From assembly GCF_002844275.1 (NCBI RefSeq), contig NZ_NXGX01000009.1, positions 62,001 to 126,000 on the forward strand: a stretch of DNA of 64,000 nucleotides, written 5' to 3'. The notes under the pieces are model-generated. The model ran no database searches and was not told where the DNA came from. It saw only the letters and a program-made list of their open reading frames with translations. Of this stretch, positions 52,965-62,747 are shown piece after piece; position 1 is the stretch's first letter; the number at the start of each line of letters is the position of its first letter. The DNA is from Thalassospira lohafexi. GTDB lineage: Bacteria; Pseudomonadota; Alphaproteobacteria; Rhodospirillales; Thalassospiraceae. Made by a program: the position numbers and the translations under genes.

Positions 52965-53501
52965 ATGCGTTTATCGTATCGCGGGGTTAAACCCACCATC
53001 GACGAAACCGCCTTTATTGCGCCCAATGCCACAATCATTGGTGATGTGGAGATCGGGGCCGAAACCGGCATCTGGTTTGGCTGCGTCATTCGCGGGGACG
53101 TGCATGAAATCCGCATTGGATCACGCACCAACATTCAGGACCTGACGATGGTTCATGTCGCCAAGGGAAAATTCGGGACATATATCGGCGATGATGTCAC
53201 CATCGGACATGCCGCAATCATTCATGCCTGCACGCTTGAAGACAGAAGCTTTGTCGGTATGGGGGCAACCGTGATGGATGGCTGTGTTATTGAGCAGGGT
53301 GGGATGCTGGGCGCGAACGCATTGCTGGCGCCGGGAAAACGTATTCCTGCTGGTGAACTTTGGGCTGGTGTTCCTGCCCGTAAGGTGCGCGAACTGACCC
53401 AGGAAGAAATTGAGTTCTTTAAGGTGTCGGCTGATCGGTATGCCGATCTTGCACAGGAATACCGGGTGTCTATTCCGCTCGACCTTGGGCAAGATGACTG
53501 A
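52965..53501 (+). CDS. Gamma-class carbonic anhydrase family protein
   Basis: Left-handed beta-helix (hexapeptide repeat) protein of 178 residues of the gamma-CA/YrdA type. The three zinc histidines can be read in MVHVAKG, IGHAAIIHACTLED. The signature N-terminus is FIAPNATIIGDVEIGAETG and WFGCVIRGDVHEIRIG. Many such proteins reversibly hydrate CO2 or are inactive scaffolds. ATG at 52965 after AGAAAGG; the longer start at 52899 is not supported. Sits between two orphan solute-binding protein genes. Confidence 0.93.
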   Translation: MRLSYRGVKPTIDETAFIAPNATIIGDVEIGAETGIWFGCVIRGDVHEIRIGSRTNIQDLTMVHVAKGKFGTYIGDDVTIGHAAIIHACTLEDRSFVGMGATVMDGCVIEQGGMLGANALLAPGKRIPAGELWAGVPARKVRELTQEEIEFFKVSADRYADLAQEYRVSIPLDLGQDD

Positions 53502-53603
53502 GATGATCGATCATGCCAGAAAACAACGTCAAAATCGTCCGCGCATAACAAAGTGATACGTCTGCAAAAATGGGGTGTGATTGGCCGTTGTAGGGGAACA
53601 TGA

Positions 53604-54431
53604 ATGAGAACTGTCTGGCACATTGTGCTTGGCGCATGGTTGTTGGTTGGCGCACAGATCGGTGGTGTGGCGACCGCCCAGACCGCATATCCTGCGCAGG
53701 CTGATTCCTGTGGGCAAACGTTAACTGTGCGGGTGGCGGAAACCTATTTTCCATTCAGTGTGAAAAATGCCAATGGCGATCCATCTGGCACTGATATCAA
53801 ATTCATTCGCCAGATTTTATCATCAATGGGATGTCGGTTCGAGTTTGTCTTCATGCCTTGGAAAAGGGCGCTTCACGGTATTGAAAATGGCGAGCTTGAT
53901 GTTCTGCCGTCCGCATCGATCACCCCGGAGCGTGAAGAGTTTGCACGGTTTTCGCATCCCTACCGGAACGAGGTTTCCGGAATGGTTATTCGCAAAGGCG
54001 ATATCGGGCGTTTCCCGCTGCAAACGGTCGATGATATTTTTCTGTATAATATGAAGCTTGGATATGTTCGGGGGGCGTATCGCGGCGCGTTGTTTGCAGC
54101 GTTTCTGGAAATGCCGGGGGCGGACAAGCAACTGATTGAGGTCAGCAAAGCCGAACACGGACTTAATCTGCTGTTGAATGGACGTATTGATGGGGTGGTC
54201 GGCAGTCCTGCGATAACCCTTGCATATGCGGATCAAGTCGGGTTTGCCGATCAGATAATGGCCCATCCGTTTAAATTCGGCGTAGACCCAATTCATTTGA
54301 TGTATTCGAAAAAAAGTGTTTCGAAAGAACTTGTTGGTCGCATCGATGTCGCACTTGATGCCGCCGTTAAAACGCAGGCCTATAAAGCACTTTACGGGAT
54401 TGATGCGGTGACGGAAATGTCGGGAAACTAG
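53604..54431 (+). CDS. Orphan periplasmic solute-binding protein (family 3 type)
   Basis: Protein of 275 residues with a signal peptide (IVLGAWLLVGAQIGGVATA, cleavage near AQA) and a type II binding fold: VRVAETYFPFSVKNANG, MPWKRALHGIENGELDVLPS, EREEFARFSHPYRNE. The PW-R-L-x(4)-GELDVL-S pattern is shared with the protein at 51923-52819, though overall similarity looks modest. No ABC partner genes are nearby. An AGGGGA box precedes the ATG. Confidence 0.85.
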   Translation: MRTVWHIVLGAWLLVGAQIGGVATAQTAYPAQADSCGQTLTVRVAETYFPFSVKNANGDPSGTDIKFIRQILSSMGCRFEFVFMPWKRALHGIENGELDVLPSASITPEREEFARFSHPYRNEVSGMVIRKGDIGRFPLQTVDDIFLYNMKLGYVRGAYRGALFAAFLEMPGADKQLIEVSKAEHGLNLLLNGRIDGVVGSPAITLAYADQVGFADQIMAHPFKFGVDPIHLMYSKKSVSKELVGRIDVALDAAVKTQAYKALYGIDAVTEMSGN

Positions 54432-54604
54432 GGGCTGAACTCAATTGCCTCTGATCATGGATGTTCAGGTTTTATGCGATTGTGGGTGTGATTGGCACGA
54501 TGTGCTTGCCTGTCGGTTGGTCATACGGTAGCAAGACGGCAACCCTTCATAATATAACTTTACCGTGCGCCACCACGCCCGGTCACAGGAAACGGAACCG
54601 GGAT

Positions 54605-55504
54605 ATGACTCGTTGGCAGGCAAACGCCGTTATTGTCTTTGTCGCCCTGATCTGGGGCACAACCTTTGTTGTTCAGCAAACCGGTATGGAAAACATCGGC
54701 CCGCAATATTTTACGGGTGTGCGGTTCCTGTTGGGGACATTGGCGGTATTGCCGTTTGCGTTACGTGATCTGCGCAAAATCAAACGCAGTGGCGGGGCGC
54801 TTTCGCGTCTTGATGTGTTTGGATTGGTGGCCACGGGCATTTCGATGTATCTGGCCAGCATCCTGCAGCAAATCGGCATTATTTCGACAACCGTGACCAA
54901 TGCGGCATTCCTGACGGCGTTTTATGTGCCGATGGTGCCGGTTTTGGCCTTTTTCGTTTTTCGGGCGCGTCCGCACTGGTCGGTTTGGCCGGGGGGGATG
55001 ATGTGCGTTCTGGGCACGTATATGCTGAGCGGGGGTAACCTTTCGGCGTTGGGTTCGGGCGATTTCTGGGTGATGGGCAGTGCGGTATTCTGGGCGGCAC
55101 AGGTCGTTTTGATCGGTGTGATGGTCAATCGTACCAACGCCCCGGCCTTGGTCGCAGCAACCCAGTTTTTCATTACCGGTATTCTGGGGATGGCGATGGG
55201 AGCCATGACCGAAACGTTCAGTTTTGCCGACATCTATAATGCCGGATTTGAAATCCTCTATGCCGGGATCATGTCGGCCGGGATTGCCTTTACCCTGCAG
55301 GCGGTGGCCCAGAATTATACCGAAGCCGCCGATGCCGCCATCATCATGAGTGCCGAGGCGGTTTTTGCCGCCATTGCGGGCGCGTGGTTCCTTGGTGAAC
55401 GTTTGGCACCCGCGGAATATGCCGGTTGCGGCGTTATTTTGGCCGCAATCGTTGGTGTGCAGCTGTTGCCAATGATGCGCCGCCGCCCACGCGTTGCGGT
55501 ATAA
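54605..55504 (+). CDS. DMT superfamily (EamA) transporter
   Basis: EamA-type transporter of 299 residues, ten helices in two repeats: ANAVIVFVALIWGTTFVVQQTG in the first; SVWPGGMMCVLGTYMLS and NYTEAADAAIIMSAEAVFAAIAGAWFLGERLAPAEY in the second, with the conserved E near the end of each repeat. The ATG at 54605 is chosen over an upstream frame start at 54461, which would add a basic non-membrane leader. Substrate unknown. Monocistronic. Confidence 0.9.
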   Translation: MTRWQANAVIVFVALIWGTTFVVQQTGMENIGPQYFTGVRFLLGTLAVLPFALRDLRKIKRSGGALSRLDVFGLVATGISMYLASILQQIGIISTTVTNAAFLTAFYVPMVPVLAFFVFRARPHWSVWPGGMMCVLGTYMLSGGNLSALGSGDFWVMGSAVFWAAQVVLIGVMVNRTNAPALVAATQFFITGILGMAMGAMTETFSFADIYNAGFEILYAGIMSAGIAFTLQAVAQNYTEAADAAIIMSAEAVFAAIAGAWFLGERLAPAEYAGCGVILAAIVGVQLLPMMRRRPRVAV

Positions 55505-55682
55505 AAGCAATCTGCCTTGATGTCGGGTGCATGTGCCTGATGCTATCCTGCCATGGAAAGATGTTGATGCATGCATTGACTTTTATCAAGGCAGGGGGCA
55601 AATCTGGGGTGTAAATGAGTATCATTTACGATGCTGATATGTACTGTTTCGCCCTGTTTCGCAGAAGTTAAAAGTGCCCGCC

Positions 55683-57005
55683 ATGCGTGTTTTAAAATGC
55701 CGTTGTTTCAAACCTGTCCGTTCCGGTGCGGTCATCATGGCCGTTGCCATGGTGATGGCTGCAGGAATGGCTGGTGGCGCGCAGGGTTCTGAAACCACGA
55801 CGCAGCAAGACTTCTTGCGTAAGCTTGTTGGCGATGCACATGGCGTTTCGACCAACCCGACTGTGCGTGAAGTTGCCGCAGCCACCGATAGCCTGCAAGA
55901 CAGTCCGTTTGAAGACCGGGCGGCATTGGGCGAGGCGCTTTATTTCGATACCCGTCTTTCGGCCAACCGCACGCAAGCCTGTGCCACCTGTCACGATCCA
56001 TCAACCGCGTTTCGCGATCCGCGCTTTGATGTGGCGGACGGCGCGTTTTCACAAGGTGATGACGGCAAAAGCCTTGGCGACCGGAATGCGCCGATGGCGG
56101 CCTATGCGAAGTTTTCGCCGACATTCCATGTCCGCGAAGATGGTGTCGCAGTCGGGGGGCAGTTCTGGGATGGGCGTGCGGCTGATTTGGCCGAGCAGGC
56201 CGGTGGGCCGCCATTGAACCCGATTGAAATGGGCATGGTCGATAAGCAAACCCTGATCGCACGGTTGCGTGATGATGAAGATTACTTTGCCGGGTTCAAG
56301 GCGCTGTTTGGCGATGATGTCTGGTCAGATGATGATGATGCCTATCGTGCAATGACGCAGGCCATAGCAGCCTTTGAGGAAACCGATGAATTCGCCCCGT
56401 TCGACAGCAAATATGACCGGTTCCTGCGCGGTGAGTACAAAATGACGCCGCAGGAGGAGCTCGGTCGGGTGTTGTTTTTTTCGCAGCAGTTTACCAACTG
56501 CAATACCTGCCACATGTTGAAAACCAGCCCAACGGCAGAGGGTGAAACCTTCACCAATTACGAATTCCACAACATCGGCGTACCGCGCAATGTTGCCACA
56601 CGCGGCGCCAATGACAAGGATGTTGCTTTTACCGATAACGGGTTGCTGGATAACCCGGCGATTGAGGATGCGGGGTATCGTGGCAAATACAAAACCCCGT
56701 CATTGCGCAATGTTGCGGTAACCGGCCCTTACATGCATAACGGCGTGTTTTCCGATCTTTCGACCGTCGTGCGGTTCTACAACAAGTACAATAGCCGCGC
56801 GAAAGCCAACCAGACCAACCCCGAAACGGGTAAGCCGTGGGGCGATGCGGAAGTGGTCGATACGATTTCACTGACCGAGCTTGAGCAGGGCGATGCGCTT
56901 GATAGCAAACGCATCAATGCACTTGTCGCGTTTTTGAAAACGCTGACCGATGCCCGGTATGAACCGCTTCTGGCAGATCAGGAAGAACAAGCGGCAAAGA
57001 ACTGA
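55683..57005 (+). CDS. Di-haem cytochrome c peroxidase family protein
   Basis: Periplasmic protein of 440 residues with a signal peptide (AVIMAVAMVMAAGMAGGAQG). Two haem c-binding motifs are present, CATCH at about residue 100 and CNTCH at about residue 273, in the CCP/MauG arrangement. It reduces H2O2 or performs a related oxidation. Other conserved pieces are GEALYFDTRLSANRTQACATC, GQFWDGRAADLAEQAGGPPLNP, and KTPSLRNVAVTGPYMHNGVF. A GTG at 55674 is an alternative start. Only two bases separate its stop from that of the convergent dehydrogenase gene. Confidence 0.93.
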   Translation: MRVLKCRCFKPVRSGAVIMAVAMVMAAGMAGGAQGSETTTQQDFLRKLVGDAHGVSTNPTVREVAAATDSLQDSPFEDRAALGEALYFDTRLSANRTQACATCHDPSTAFRDPRFDVADGAFSQGDDGKSLGDRNAPMAAYAKFSPTFHVREDGVAVGGQFWDGRAADLAEQAGGPPLNPIEMGMVDKQTLIARLRDDEDYFAGFKALFGDDVWSDDDDAYRAMTQAIAAFEETDEFAPFDSKYDRFLRGEYKMTPQEELGRVLFFSQQFTNCNTCHMLKTSPTAEGETFTNYEFHNIGVPRNVATRGANDKDVAFTDNGLLDNPAIEDAGYRGKYKTPSLRNVAVTGPYMHNGVFSDLSTVVRFYNKYNSRAKANQTNPETGKPWGDAEVVDTISLTELEQGDALDSKRINALVAFLKTLTDARYEPLLADQEEQAAKN

Positions 57006-57007
57006 TT

Positions 57008-57883
57008 TTAATTGGTTTTAAGCGTCTCAATCACCGCACTTTGCGCCAGGTCACCAAATCCGTCTGATGTCGCCTTTACAAAGACATCCGATGCCGCCCG
57101 GCCAACGGGCAGGGACATTCCCATGTCGGTTGCCAGTTGCATGGCATAGCTTGCATCTTTGGCGCGAAGGCCCGTGGTGAAATGAATGCCTTCGTGATGG
57201 TTGCCGCTGACCATGCCGGGAACCGTGATTTTGCCTGACATGCTGGCGTTTGCACCATTGGCGAATGTTTCCGCGACCAAATCACCATCCAGACCAGCCT
57301 TCTGTGCAACCGCGACCAGTTCGGCGGCCGCAGCGATATGCACCGCGCCAAGAAGGTTGTGCATCAGTTTGTACACCGTGCCCGATCCAATCGGGCCGAA
57401 ATGAACAATCTGTTTACCAACGGCATTCATGAACGGTCGGGCGCGATCAAGAACCGCATTATCCGCCCCGATCAGAAAGACGGTGTTGCCTGCCTGGATA
57501 TCAGCGGGAACGCCGGTTACGGGCGCGTCGATATAGGCGCTGCCTGCTGCTGTGATCTTTGCGGAAAGTTCCAGGACGAAGCCATGCGACAGGGTGGAAC
57601 ATTCAATCGCCAATGTTTCGGGTTTCATGGCGGAAAGTGCACCGTCAACGCCCAGCCAGACGGCCTCTGCACCGCTGTCATCGGCCATAAAGGAGATTAC
57701 GATATCGGCGTTGCGCACCGCATCGGCCGGTGTGGCACAGGCTTTGGCCCCCAAGGCAACAAGCGGTTCAGTTTTAGCCGTGCTTCGGTTCCAGACTTGA
57801 ACAGCATAACCCTGCTTGAGGGAACGGATGATCATTGCCGATGCCATGCGGCCAGTTCCCAGAAATCCGATCGTTTGGGTCAT
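57008..57883 (-). CDS. NAD(P)-dependent beta-hydroxyacid dehydrogenase
   Basis: Beta-hydroxyacid dehydrogenase of the 3-hydroxyisobutyrate dehydrogenase/GlxR family, 291 residues. Rossmann motif IGFLGTGRMASAMI, the loop DAPVTGVPADIQAGN (substrate binding), catalytic Lys in YKLMHNLLGAVHIAA and the C-terminal KDASYAMQLATDMG. It acts on a small beta-hydroxyacid; substrate not identified. ATG at 57883 (MTQTIGF) is chosen over a longer frame that lacks a ribosome binding site. Convergent with the cytochrome c peroxidase gene. Confidence 0.9.
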   Translation of the reverse strand: MTQTIGFLGTGRMASAMIIRSLKQGYAVQVWNRSTAKTEPLVALGAKACATPADAVRNADIVISFMADDSGAEAVWLGVDGALSAMKPETLAIECSTLSHGFVLELSAKITAAGSAYIDAPVTGVPADIQAGNTVFLIGADNAVLDRARPFMNAVGKQIVHFGPIGSGTVYKLMHNLLGAVHIAAAAELVAVAQKAGLDGDLVAETFANGANASMSGKITVPGMVSGNHHEGIHFTTGLRAKDASYAMQLATDMGMSLPVGRAASDVFVKATSDGFGDLAQSAVIETLKTN

Positions 57884-58026
57884 GATGTGGTTTATCCTGT
57901 ATTCTATATTATGCAATTTGCGCGGTATCTTGCGATTGGCGATGCCACAATTTGCCATGAATGTACCATGCCAAGCCCTTGAATAAAGGCGATTGTGATG
58001 ATGGCAGTCCAAAACAGGGAAATGAC

Positions 58027-58887
58027 GTGACCGGTATCAGAACTTCTTTTTCGATGATTTTCGCGATGGCGGTAACGCTATGGCCATTTGCGGCATCGGC
58101 CGATTTTAGGAAAAGCGACTTAAAGGCAGATCCCAGCGGCCAGTTTTATTGCGACGAGACGATGGACTGGTGTTTTGGTCTTGCCCAGAAACCCAGTAAC
58201 GCCGGCGAGGGGCACACACCGCTTCTTCTTGTCCTGCGCGACGGCAAAGAGGTGACGCGTCAGGAAATCATTCTGGGGAAAAGACGGCATGACGGCAATG
58301 GCGGTTGGCGCAAGACCGGCATTTGGCCGCACCGGTTTCATGATCCGCAACGCCGTGGTGCGTTTCTTATGGGAATTGTGACGACCACGACGGTTGGATA
58401 TTCAGGCGGTGGCGCATCTGTTGCAATGCTGTCGCTCATTCGGGTGGACCCGACGCCGGGAAATAGTCCGACAGGAACGCCGCCCGTACTTGGCATGGTT
58501 GCAACGGTGCCACTGGAAGCGTCCAAAATGATCCGGGCCTGCTTTAGCGAACAGGATGCAATTGACCGCCATCAGGTTTGCCATGATGAATATGATTTTG
58601 AAGCCAGCATTACGCCACTATCGGACGTTGGCGCGCAGGTTGATGGCGATGACGCGGGGCAAGGCAACATGCCGTCGCTTCAGTATGTTGCACGGGCAAG
58701 CCGGTTCCCGCCAAACGCTGATCTTGGCACGGACTCAAGTGTCCGACCGCCTTTGAGCAAGCAGGAAATGGTACGTGCGCCTGACCTTGCATGTAGTTTT
58801 GATGCGGTTTTCAGGTTTGATCGCAAGGCACAAATATATGAAACGGATCTTCCGATTGAAGGGTGTGAAACCTATTTGATCCCATGA
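58027..58887 (+). CDS. Exported protein of unknown function
   Basis: Protein of 286 residues. A GTG at 58027 with AGGGAA upstream gives a signal peptide (SFSMIFAMAVTLWPFAASA, cleavage near ASA-DF). Mature features: FYCDETMDWCFGL, the repeated short strands VTTTTVGYSGGGAS, HQVCHDEYDF and a cysteine-bearing C-terminus (APDLACSFD, IEGCETYLIP); the cysteines probably form disulphides. I do not recognise a family. Convergent with phaC across a strong terminator. Confidence 0.68.
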   Translation: MTGIRTSFSMIFAMAVTLWPFAASADFRKSDLKADPSGQFYCDETMDWCFGLAQKPSNAGEGHTPLLLVLRDGKEVTRQEIILGKRRHDGNGGWRKTGIWPHRFHDPQRRGAFLMGIVTTTTVGYSGGGASVAMLSLIRVDPTPGNSPTGTPPVLGMVATVPLEASKMIRACFSEQDAIDRHQVCHDEYDFEASITPLSDVGAQVDGDDAGQGNMPSLQYVARASRFPPNADLGTDSSVRPPLSKQEMVRAPDLACSFDAVFRFDRKAQIYETDLPIEGCETYLIP

Positions 58888-58923
58888 AAAAGACGCGCTG
58901 TTATGAGCACAGCGCGTCTTTTT
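58886..58923. terminator. Bidirectional terminator
   Basis: Hairpin AAAAAGACGCGCTG / CAGCGCGTCTTTTT between the exported protein gene and phaC. Confidence 0.88.
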
Positions 58924-58946
58924 GTGTGCCTGAAAGGGTGTGGGCT

Positions 58947-60749
58947 TTAAGACAAGCGCACTTTGACGTAATCGCCCGGTGCCGGGCCAAGGACCTTGAG
59001 CTTGCCGTCTCCGGGTTTGCGCGCATCGACTTTGCCACCCGATCGACGACTGATCCAGTTTTGCCAGTCGGTCCACCATGATCCGTCGTGCTGGGTGGCT
59101 TTGGCGATCCAGTCGTCGGGGTTTTCCGGGGTGCGGTTATAGGTCCAATAGCAATATTTCTTGGCCGCAGGTGGGTTCACCACACCGGCAATATGGCCCG
59201 ATGCCGACAGCACAAACTTGACCTGACCGGACATAAGCTGCGTTCCGGCATAGGTTGCCTGCCACGGGGCGATATGGTCTTCGCGGGTCGATAGGAAATA
59301 GACCGGGATTTTGATGTCGCGCAGGTCAATCGGCTCGCCCAGAATTGAAATTCCGCCGGGTTCACGCAGCAGGTTTTTATTGTACATATTGCGCATATAA
59401 AAACTGTGCATGGCCTTTGGCATGCGGGTGGAATCGGAATTCCAATACAGAAGGTCAAACGGGAAGGGGTCTTTGCCCAACATGTAGTTGTTGACGACAA
59501 ACGACCAGATCAGGTCATTGGCACGCAACATGTTAAACGACATCGACATGTCCCGCCCATCAAGATAGCCCTCCTTGGACATCTTGTTTTCGAGGCTTTT
59601 GATCTGTTCATCATCGACAAAGACCGACAGTTCACCCGATTTTTCAAAATCCATCAGGGTGGTAAAGAATGTTGCGGATTTAATCCGGTCATCCCCGGTT
59701 TTGGCCATATAGGCAAGCGTGGAGCTTAGCAGCGTCCCACCAAGACAATAGCCAATCGCGTTGACGTCGCTTTCACCTGTTGCTTTCTCAATCATGTCCA
59801 AAGCCGCAAGTACGCCGTCCTTGGCATAATCTTCAAAGCTTTTTTCGGCCAGTTCGCTGTCGGGGTTGACCCATGACAGGACAAACACGGTGTGTCCTTG
59901 ATCGACAGCCCATTTGATGAAGGAATTTTCCGGGCGCAGATCAAGAATGTAATATTTGTTGATCCATGGCGGCACGATCATAAGCGGGCGTTTGGCGACC
60001 TTGTCGGTGCTTGGCGTATATTGTTGCAATTCCATCAAGGGGGTTCTGCCGACGACCGATCCTTCGCTGGTGGCGACGTTTTCGCCAATCTTGAACGCAT
60101 CAAGGTCCGTCATGCGGATTTGCAGTTTGCCCTTGCCACGTTCAAGGTCGCCCAGAAGATTTTGCAGTCCCTTAAGCAAATTCTCGCCGCCACTTTCGAT
60201 GGTGGTGCGCAGAACTTCCGGGTTGGTCATCAGGAAGTTGGTCGGTGAAATCGCATCGGCAAACTGGCGGGTATAAAACTCGACCTTCTGGGCTGTTTTG
60301 TCATCCAGACCGTCAACGTCATGGACAAGATTTTGCATCCATTGCGATGACAGAAGGTAGGACTGTTTGATGTAGTCAAAGACTTCATTATTTTCCCACG
60401 CTTCGTCACGGAATCGACGATCCCCGCGCAGCGGTGACGCCACAGGTTCGGATTCTTCGCCCATCATGCGCAGCGTTGTGTTATGCCACAGCATATAATA
60501 TTGCTGCCACAAATCCATTTGCGCCTCGACCAATTTGGTCGGGTTTTGCATGATCTGGCTGGTTAATTCGACAAAGGCCGAGCCGATATTAAGGGGGTCA
60601 GGATCAGAAATTTCAGGGTCTTCAGCCTGTTTTGCGAGGAAGTCTGCGACAAGTCGTTGACTTCTTTCGGCAATTTCTGCCATTGCTTCTGACAGTTTTT
60701 CGGGGTCCGGGTGATTGAGTTCAGTTTCTTTGGCCTGTTGATCGCTCAT
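58947..60749 (-). CDS. phaC: Poly(3-hydroxyalkanoate) synthase, class I
   Basis: PHA synthase of 600 residues, which polymerises (R)-3-hydroxyacyl-CoA into storage polyester granules. PhaC N-terminal region (QIMQNPTKLVEAQMDLWQQY), then the lipase-like box AIGYCLGGTLLSS with catalytic Cys at about residue 335, Asp in STREDHIAPWQ and His in SGHIAGVVNPP. Length and single-subunit sequence match class I. No phaA, phaB or phasin gene lies nearby. ATG at 60749 has AAGGGAA upstream. Confidence 0.95.
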   Translation of the reverse strand: MSDQQAKETELNHPDPEKLSEAMAEIAERSQRLVADFLAKQAEDPEISDPDPLNIGSAFVELTSQIMQNPTKLVEAQMDLWQQYYMLWHNTTLRMMGEESEPVASPLRGDRRFRDEAWENNEVFDYIKQSYLLSSQWMQNLVHDVDGLDDKTAQKVEFYTRQFADAISPTNFLMTNPEVLRTTIESGGENLLKGLQNLLGDLERGKGKLQIRMTDLDAFKIGENVATSEGSVVGRTPLMELQQYTPSTDKVAKRPLMIVPPWINKYYILDLRPENSFIKWAVDQGHTVFVLSWVNPDSELAEKSFEDYAKDGVLAALDMIEKATGESDVNAIGYCLGGTLLSSTLAYMAKTGDDRIKSATFFTTLMDFEKSGELSVFVDDEQIKSLENKMSKEGYLDGRDMSMSFNMLRANDLIWSFVVNNYMLGKDPFPFDLLYWNSDSTRMPKAMHSFYMRNMYNKNLLREPGGISILGEPIDLRDIKIPVYFLSTREDHIAPWQATYAGTQLMSGQVKFVLSASGHIAGVVNPPAAKKYCYWTYNRTPENPDDWIAKATQHDGSWWTDWQNWISRRSGGKVDARKPGDGKLKVLGPAPGDYVKVRLS

Positions 60750-61011
60750 GGGGCATTCCCTTATGATACCGCGATGGATAGGGCGTAACACAAAAACGTG
60801 GTAAGCATCTTTGCAATATCGCAAGACTTTTTACGTTTTATGTTCCGGCTATCCATTTGGCGCGCCGGGTTGAAACTCTGCTTGATCACAAGCTAATCAT
60901 GGTCTTAGCCTAGCTTGCCGGTATGGGGTAGTACAAGAATTATAAGGTGACGTTTTGCAGGCTTATTCAACGCAGGCGTCATCAAACCAAAGTTTGGAGC
61001 AGCGAAAACAA
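60750..61011. other. Divergent region phaC / OmpA-domain lipoprotein
   Basis: About 260 bases holding both promoters. A TTG at 60955 preceded by AAGGTGA is a possible alternative start of the lipoprotein gene. No repeat or RNA gene is seen. Confidence 0.35.
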
Positions 61012-62439
61012 ATGGGCGTTCTGAAATCGACGACAGGGCAGTGGTCGTGGCAGGAGACTGCAAGGGGGAAGCTGCGGCTATTGCTGCAGACCGGTTCTGC
61101 GCTGGCGGTGGTCATGACACTGGGCGCCTGTTCTTCGGTTCCTGATGCGATCAATCCGGTGGAGTGGGGCAAATCCGTTGGTGACATGTTCGACGGCGAA
61201 GGCGATGAAACCGCCAAGTCCGAAGAAGCCATTCCCGGTGAAGACGGCGAATATCCGAGCCTGTCAGATACGCCGGCCAAACCCATTGTGACCGGTGATC
61301 AAGAGCGCGATGCCCTGATTGCGGGCCTTGCTGCGGATCGCACCAATGCGCAATATACCCAAGGGGGCCGTCGTCAGACGTCCGATCCGGTCAATGCGTT
61401 ACAGTCTGCACCAGAAGTTTCTGCATCTGAACCCGTCATCCAGCCTGCACCCACCACCCCGGTGAGCAGCAGTGCAATGGCTGATGCGACCAGTGCGACG
61501 ACCACAAGTGCCACCAAAACAACTGCGGCTGCGACCAGTGGTGTTACATCGGCACAGTCGGGGTCGAAAATCGCCGATGAGTGGTCGGCAAAGTCACCAA
61601 CCTCCGGCCCGATTCCAACCCCGGAAGCTGCACCTGATCGTCCGGCTGTTGTGGCCGGTGCCGCAGCAGGGGCTGCTGCAGGTGGCGCATCAACCGCCAG
61701 TGAGCGTGAGGCCGAGCAGTTGGCCGCCTATGAGGCCGCACAGGCCGCAGAGGCCGGTAACACAGCCGCGCCACAACAATCAAGCGCACCCGCACCTTCG
61801 TCTGGTGATCCGGTGATGGATCAGTATCAGCGCCGCCTTGCCGAAGGTCAGGGCCAGTTTGCCAATGAACCGACCGCATCGTATGCACCGGTTGGTCAGG
61901 GTCAGGACTTTGACTATTCGATGTATTCTGACAATGGTGCGGTCACTGTCGATGAAAGCCAGTTTGGCGGTTCCGATCCGGTTTATGGTGGCGACACCAT
62001 GACAATGGATATGTCGGAAACCAACGACATGCTGGCATCCCGCCTTGGCGTGCGGTCGATCAATCAGGCTGGTCCGTCTGTCAATGGTGTTCAGATTGCA
62101 CAAATCCAGTTTGGCCATGGTTCATCAAACCTTGGCGGCAGTGATGGCAATGTCCTGCAACAGGTTGCCACTACCTGGCAGCAGACTGGCGGCGCCATTC
62201 GTGTGATTGGCCATGCGTCAATGCGAACCGCAAACATGAGCCTTGAAGAACATATGCAGGCAAACCGCCACGTTTCGGAAAAACGTGCGTCGGCAGTTGT
62301 GTCACGCCTGTTGTCACTCGGCGTTAATCCAGGCGCGATCTTTGTTGGGGCCGACGGCTCGGCTGATCCGCGGTATTACGAAGGTGTTCCGGCCGGTGAG
62401 GCAGGCAACCGTCGCGTGGAAATCTTCCTCGATTACTGA
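61012..62439 (+). CDS. OmpA-domain lipoprotein with long low-complexity linker
   Basis: Protein of 475 residues from the ATG at 61012. A lipoprotein signal is present (LLLQTGSALAVVMTLGACSS; lipobox LGAC), preceded by an unusually long N-terminal stretch of about 20 residues. The middle (about 90-250) is rich in Ala, Ser, Thr and Pro. The C-terminal 120 residues are OmpA-like: QIQFGHGSSNLGGSDG, IRVIGHASMRTANMSLEEH, RASAVVSRLLSLGVNP and NRRVEIFLDY, although the usual FDxxSxxL and the acidic Asp are altered. It probably tethers the outer membrane to peptidoglycan. Confidence 0.85.
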   Translation: MGVLKSTTGQWSWQETARGKLRLLLQTGSALAVVMTLGACSSVPDAINPVEWGKSVGDMFDGEGDETAKSEEAIPGEDGEYPSLSDTPAKPIVTGDQERDALIAGLAADRTNAQYTQGGRRQTSDPVNALQSAPEVSASEPVIQPAPTTPVSSSAMADATSATTTSATKTTAAATSGVTSAQSGSKIADEWSAKSPTSGPIPTPEAAPDRPAVVAGAAAGAAAGGASTASEREAEQLAAYEAAQAAEAGNTAAPQQSSAPAPSSGDPVMDQYQRRLAEGQGQFANEPTASYAPVGQGQDFDYSMYSDNGAVTVDESQFGGSDPVYGGDTMTMDMSETNDMLASRLGVRSINQAGPSVNGVQIAQIQFGHGSSNLGGSDGNVLQQVATTWQQTGGAIRVIGHASMRTANMSLEEHMQANRHVSEKRASAVVSRLLSLGVNPGAIFVGADGSADPRYYEGVPAGEAGNRRVEIFLDY

Positions 62440-62500
62440 TCGCGACTTTAAAAGTATCACCTGATCGAACAGAGGTTCGCAGGGTCGACTGAACGAATAT

Positions 62501-62542
62501 CATCAGCGCGGAAGGGCATGCCTTTCCGCGCTGATGTTGTTT
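62501..62542 (+). terminator. Terminator of the OmpA-domain gene
   Basis: Hairpin CATCAGCGCGGAA / TTCCGCGCTGATG followed by a short T-rich stretch, 60 bases after the stop. Confidence 0.75.
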
Positions 62543-62747
62543 CAGGGGGCTGGATGTGCCCGGTTTTGAATTTAAGCACGGTTCAAGTGCATTAATTCGT
62601 TGAGTCATTATCCCAGAAAAGGTAAATCCTTCGAATTGTACGCTGTGAAGCGCCTTTTTTAGGTGTCTCCACGCAATTTTCGTAAATTCGAGGATGTGCT
62701 TTTCGCATAAAATTCGAAAATCGCCAATTTGATGAGGATGTAGGATA

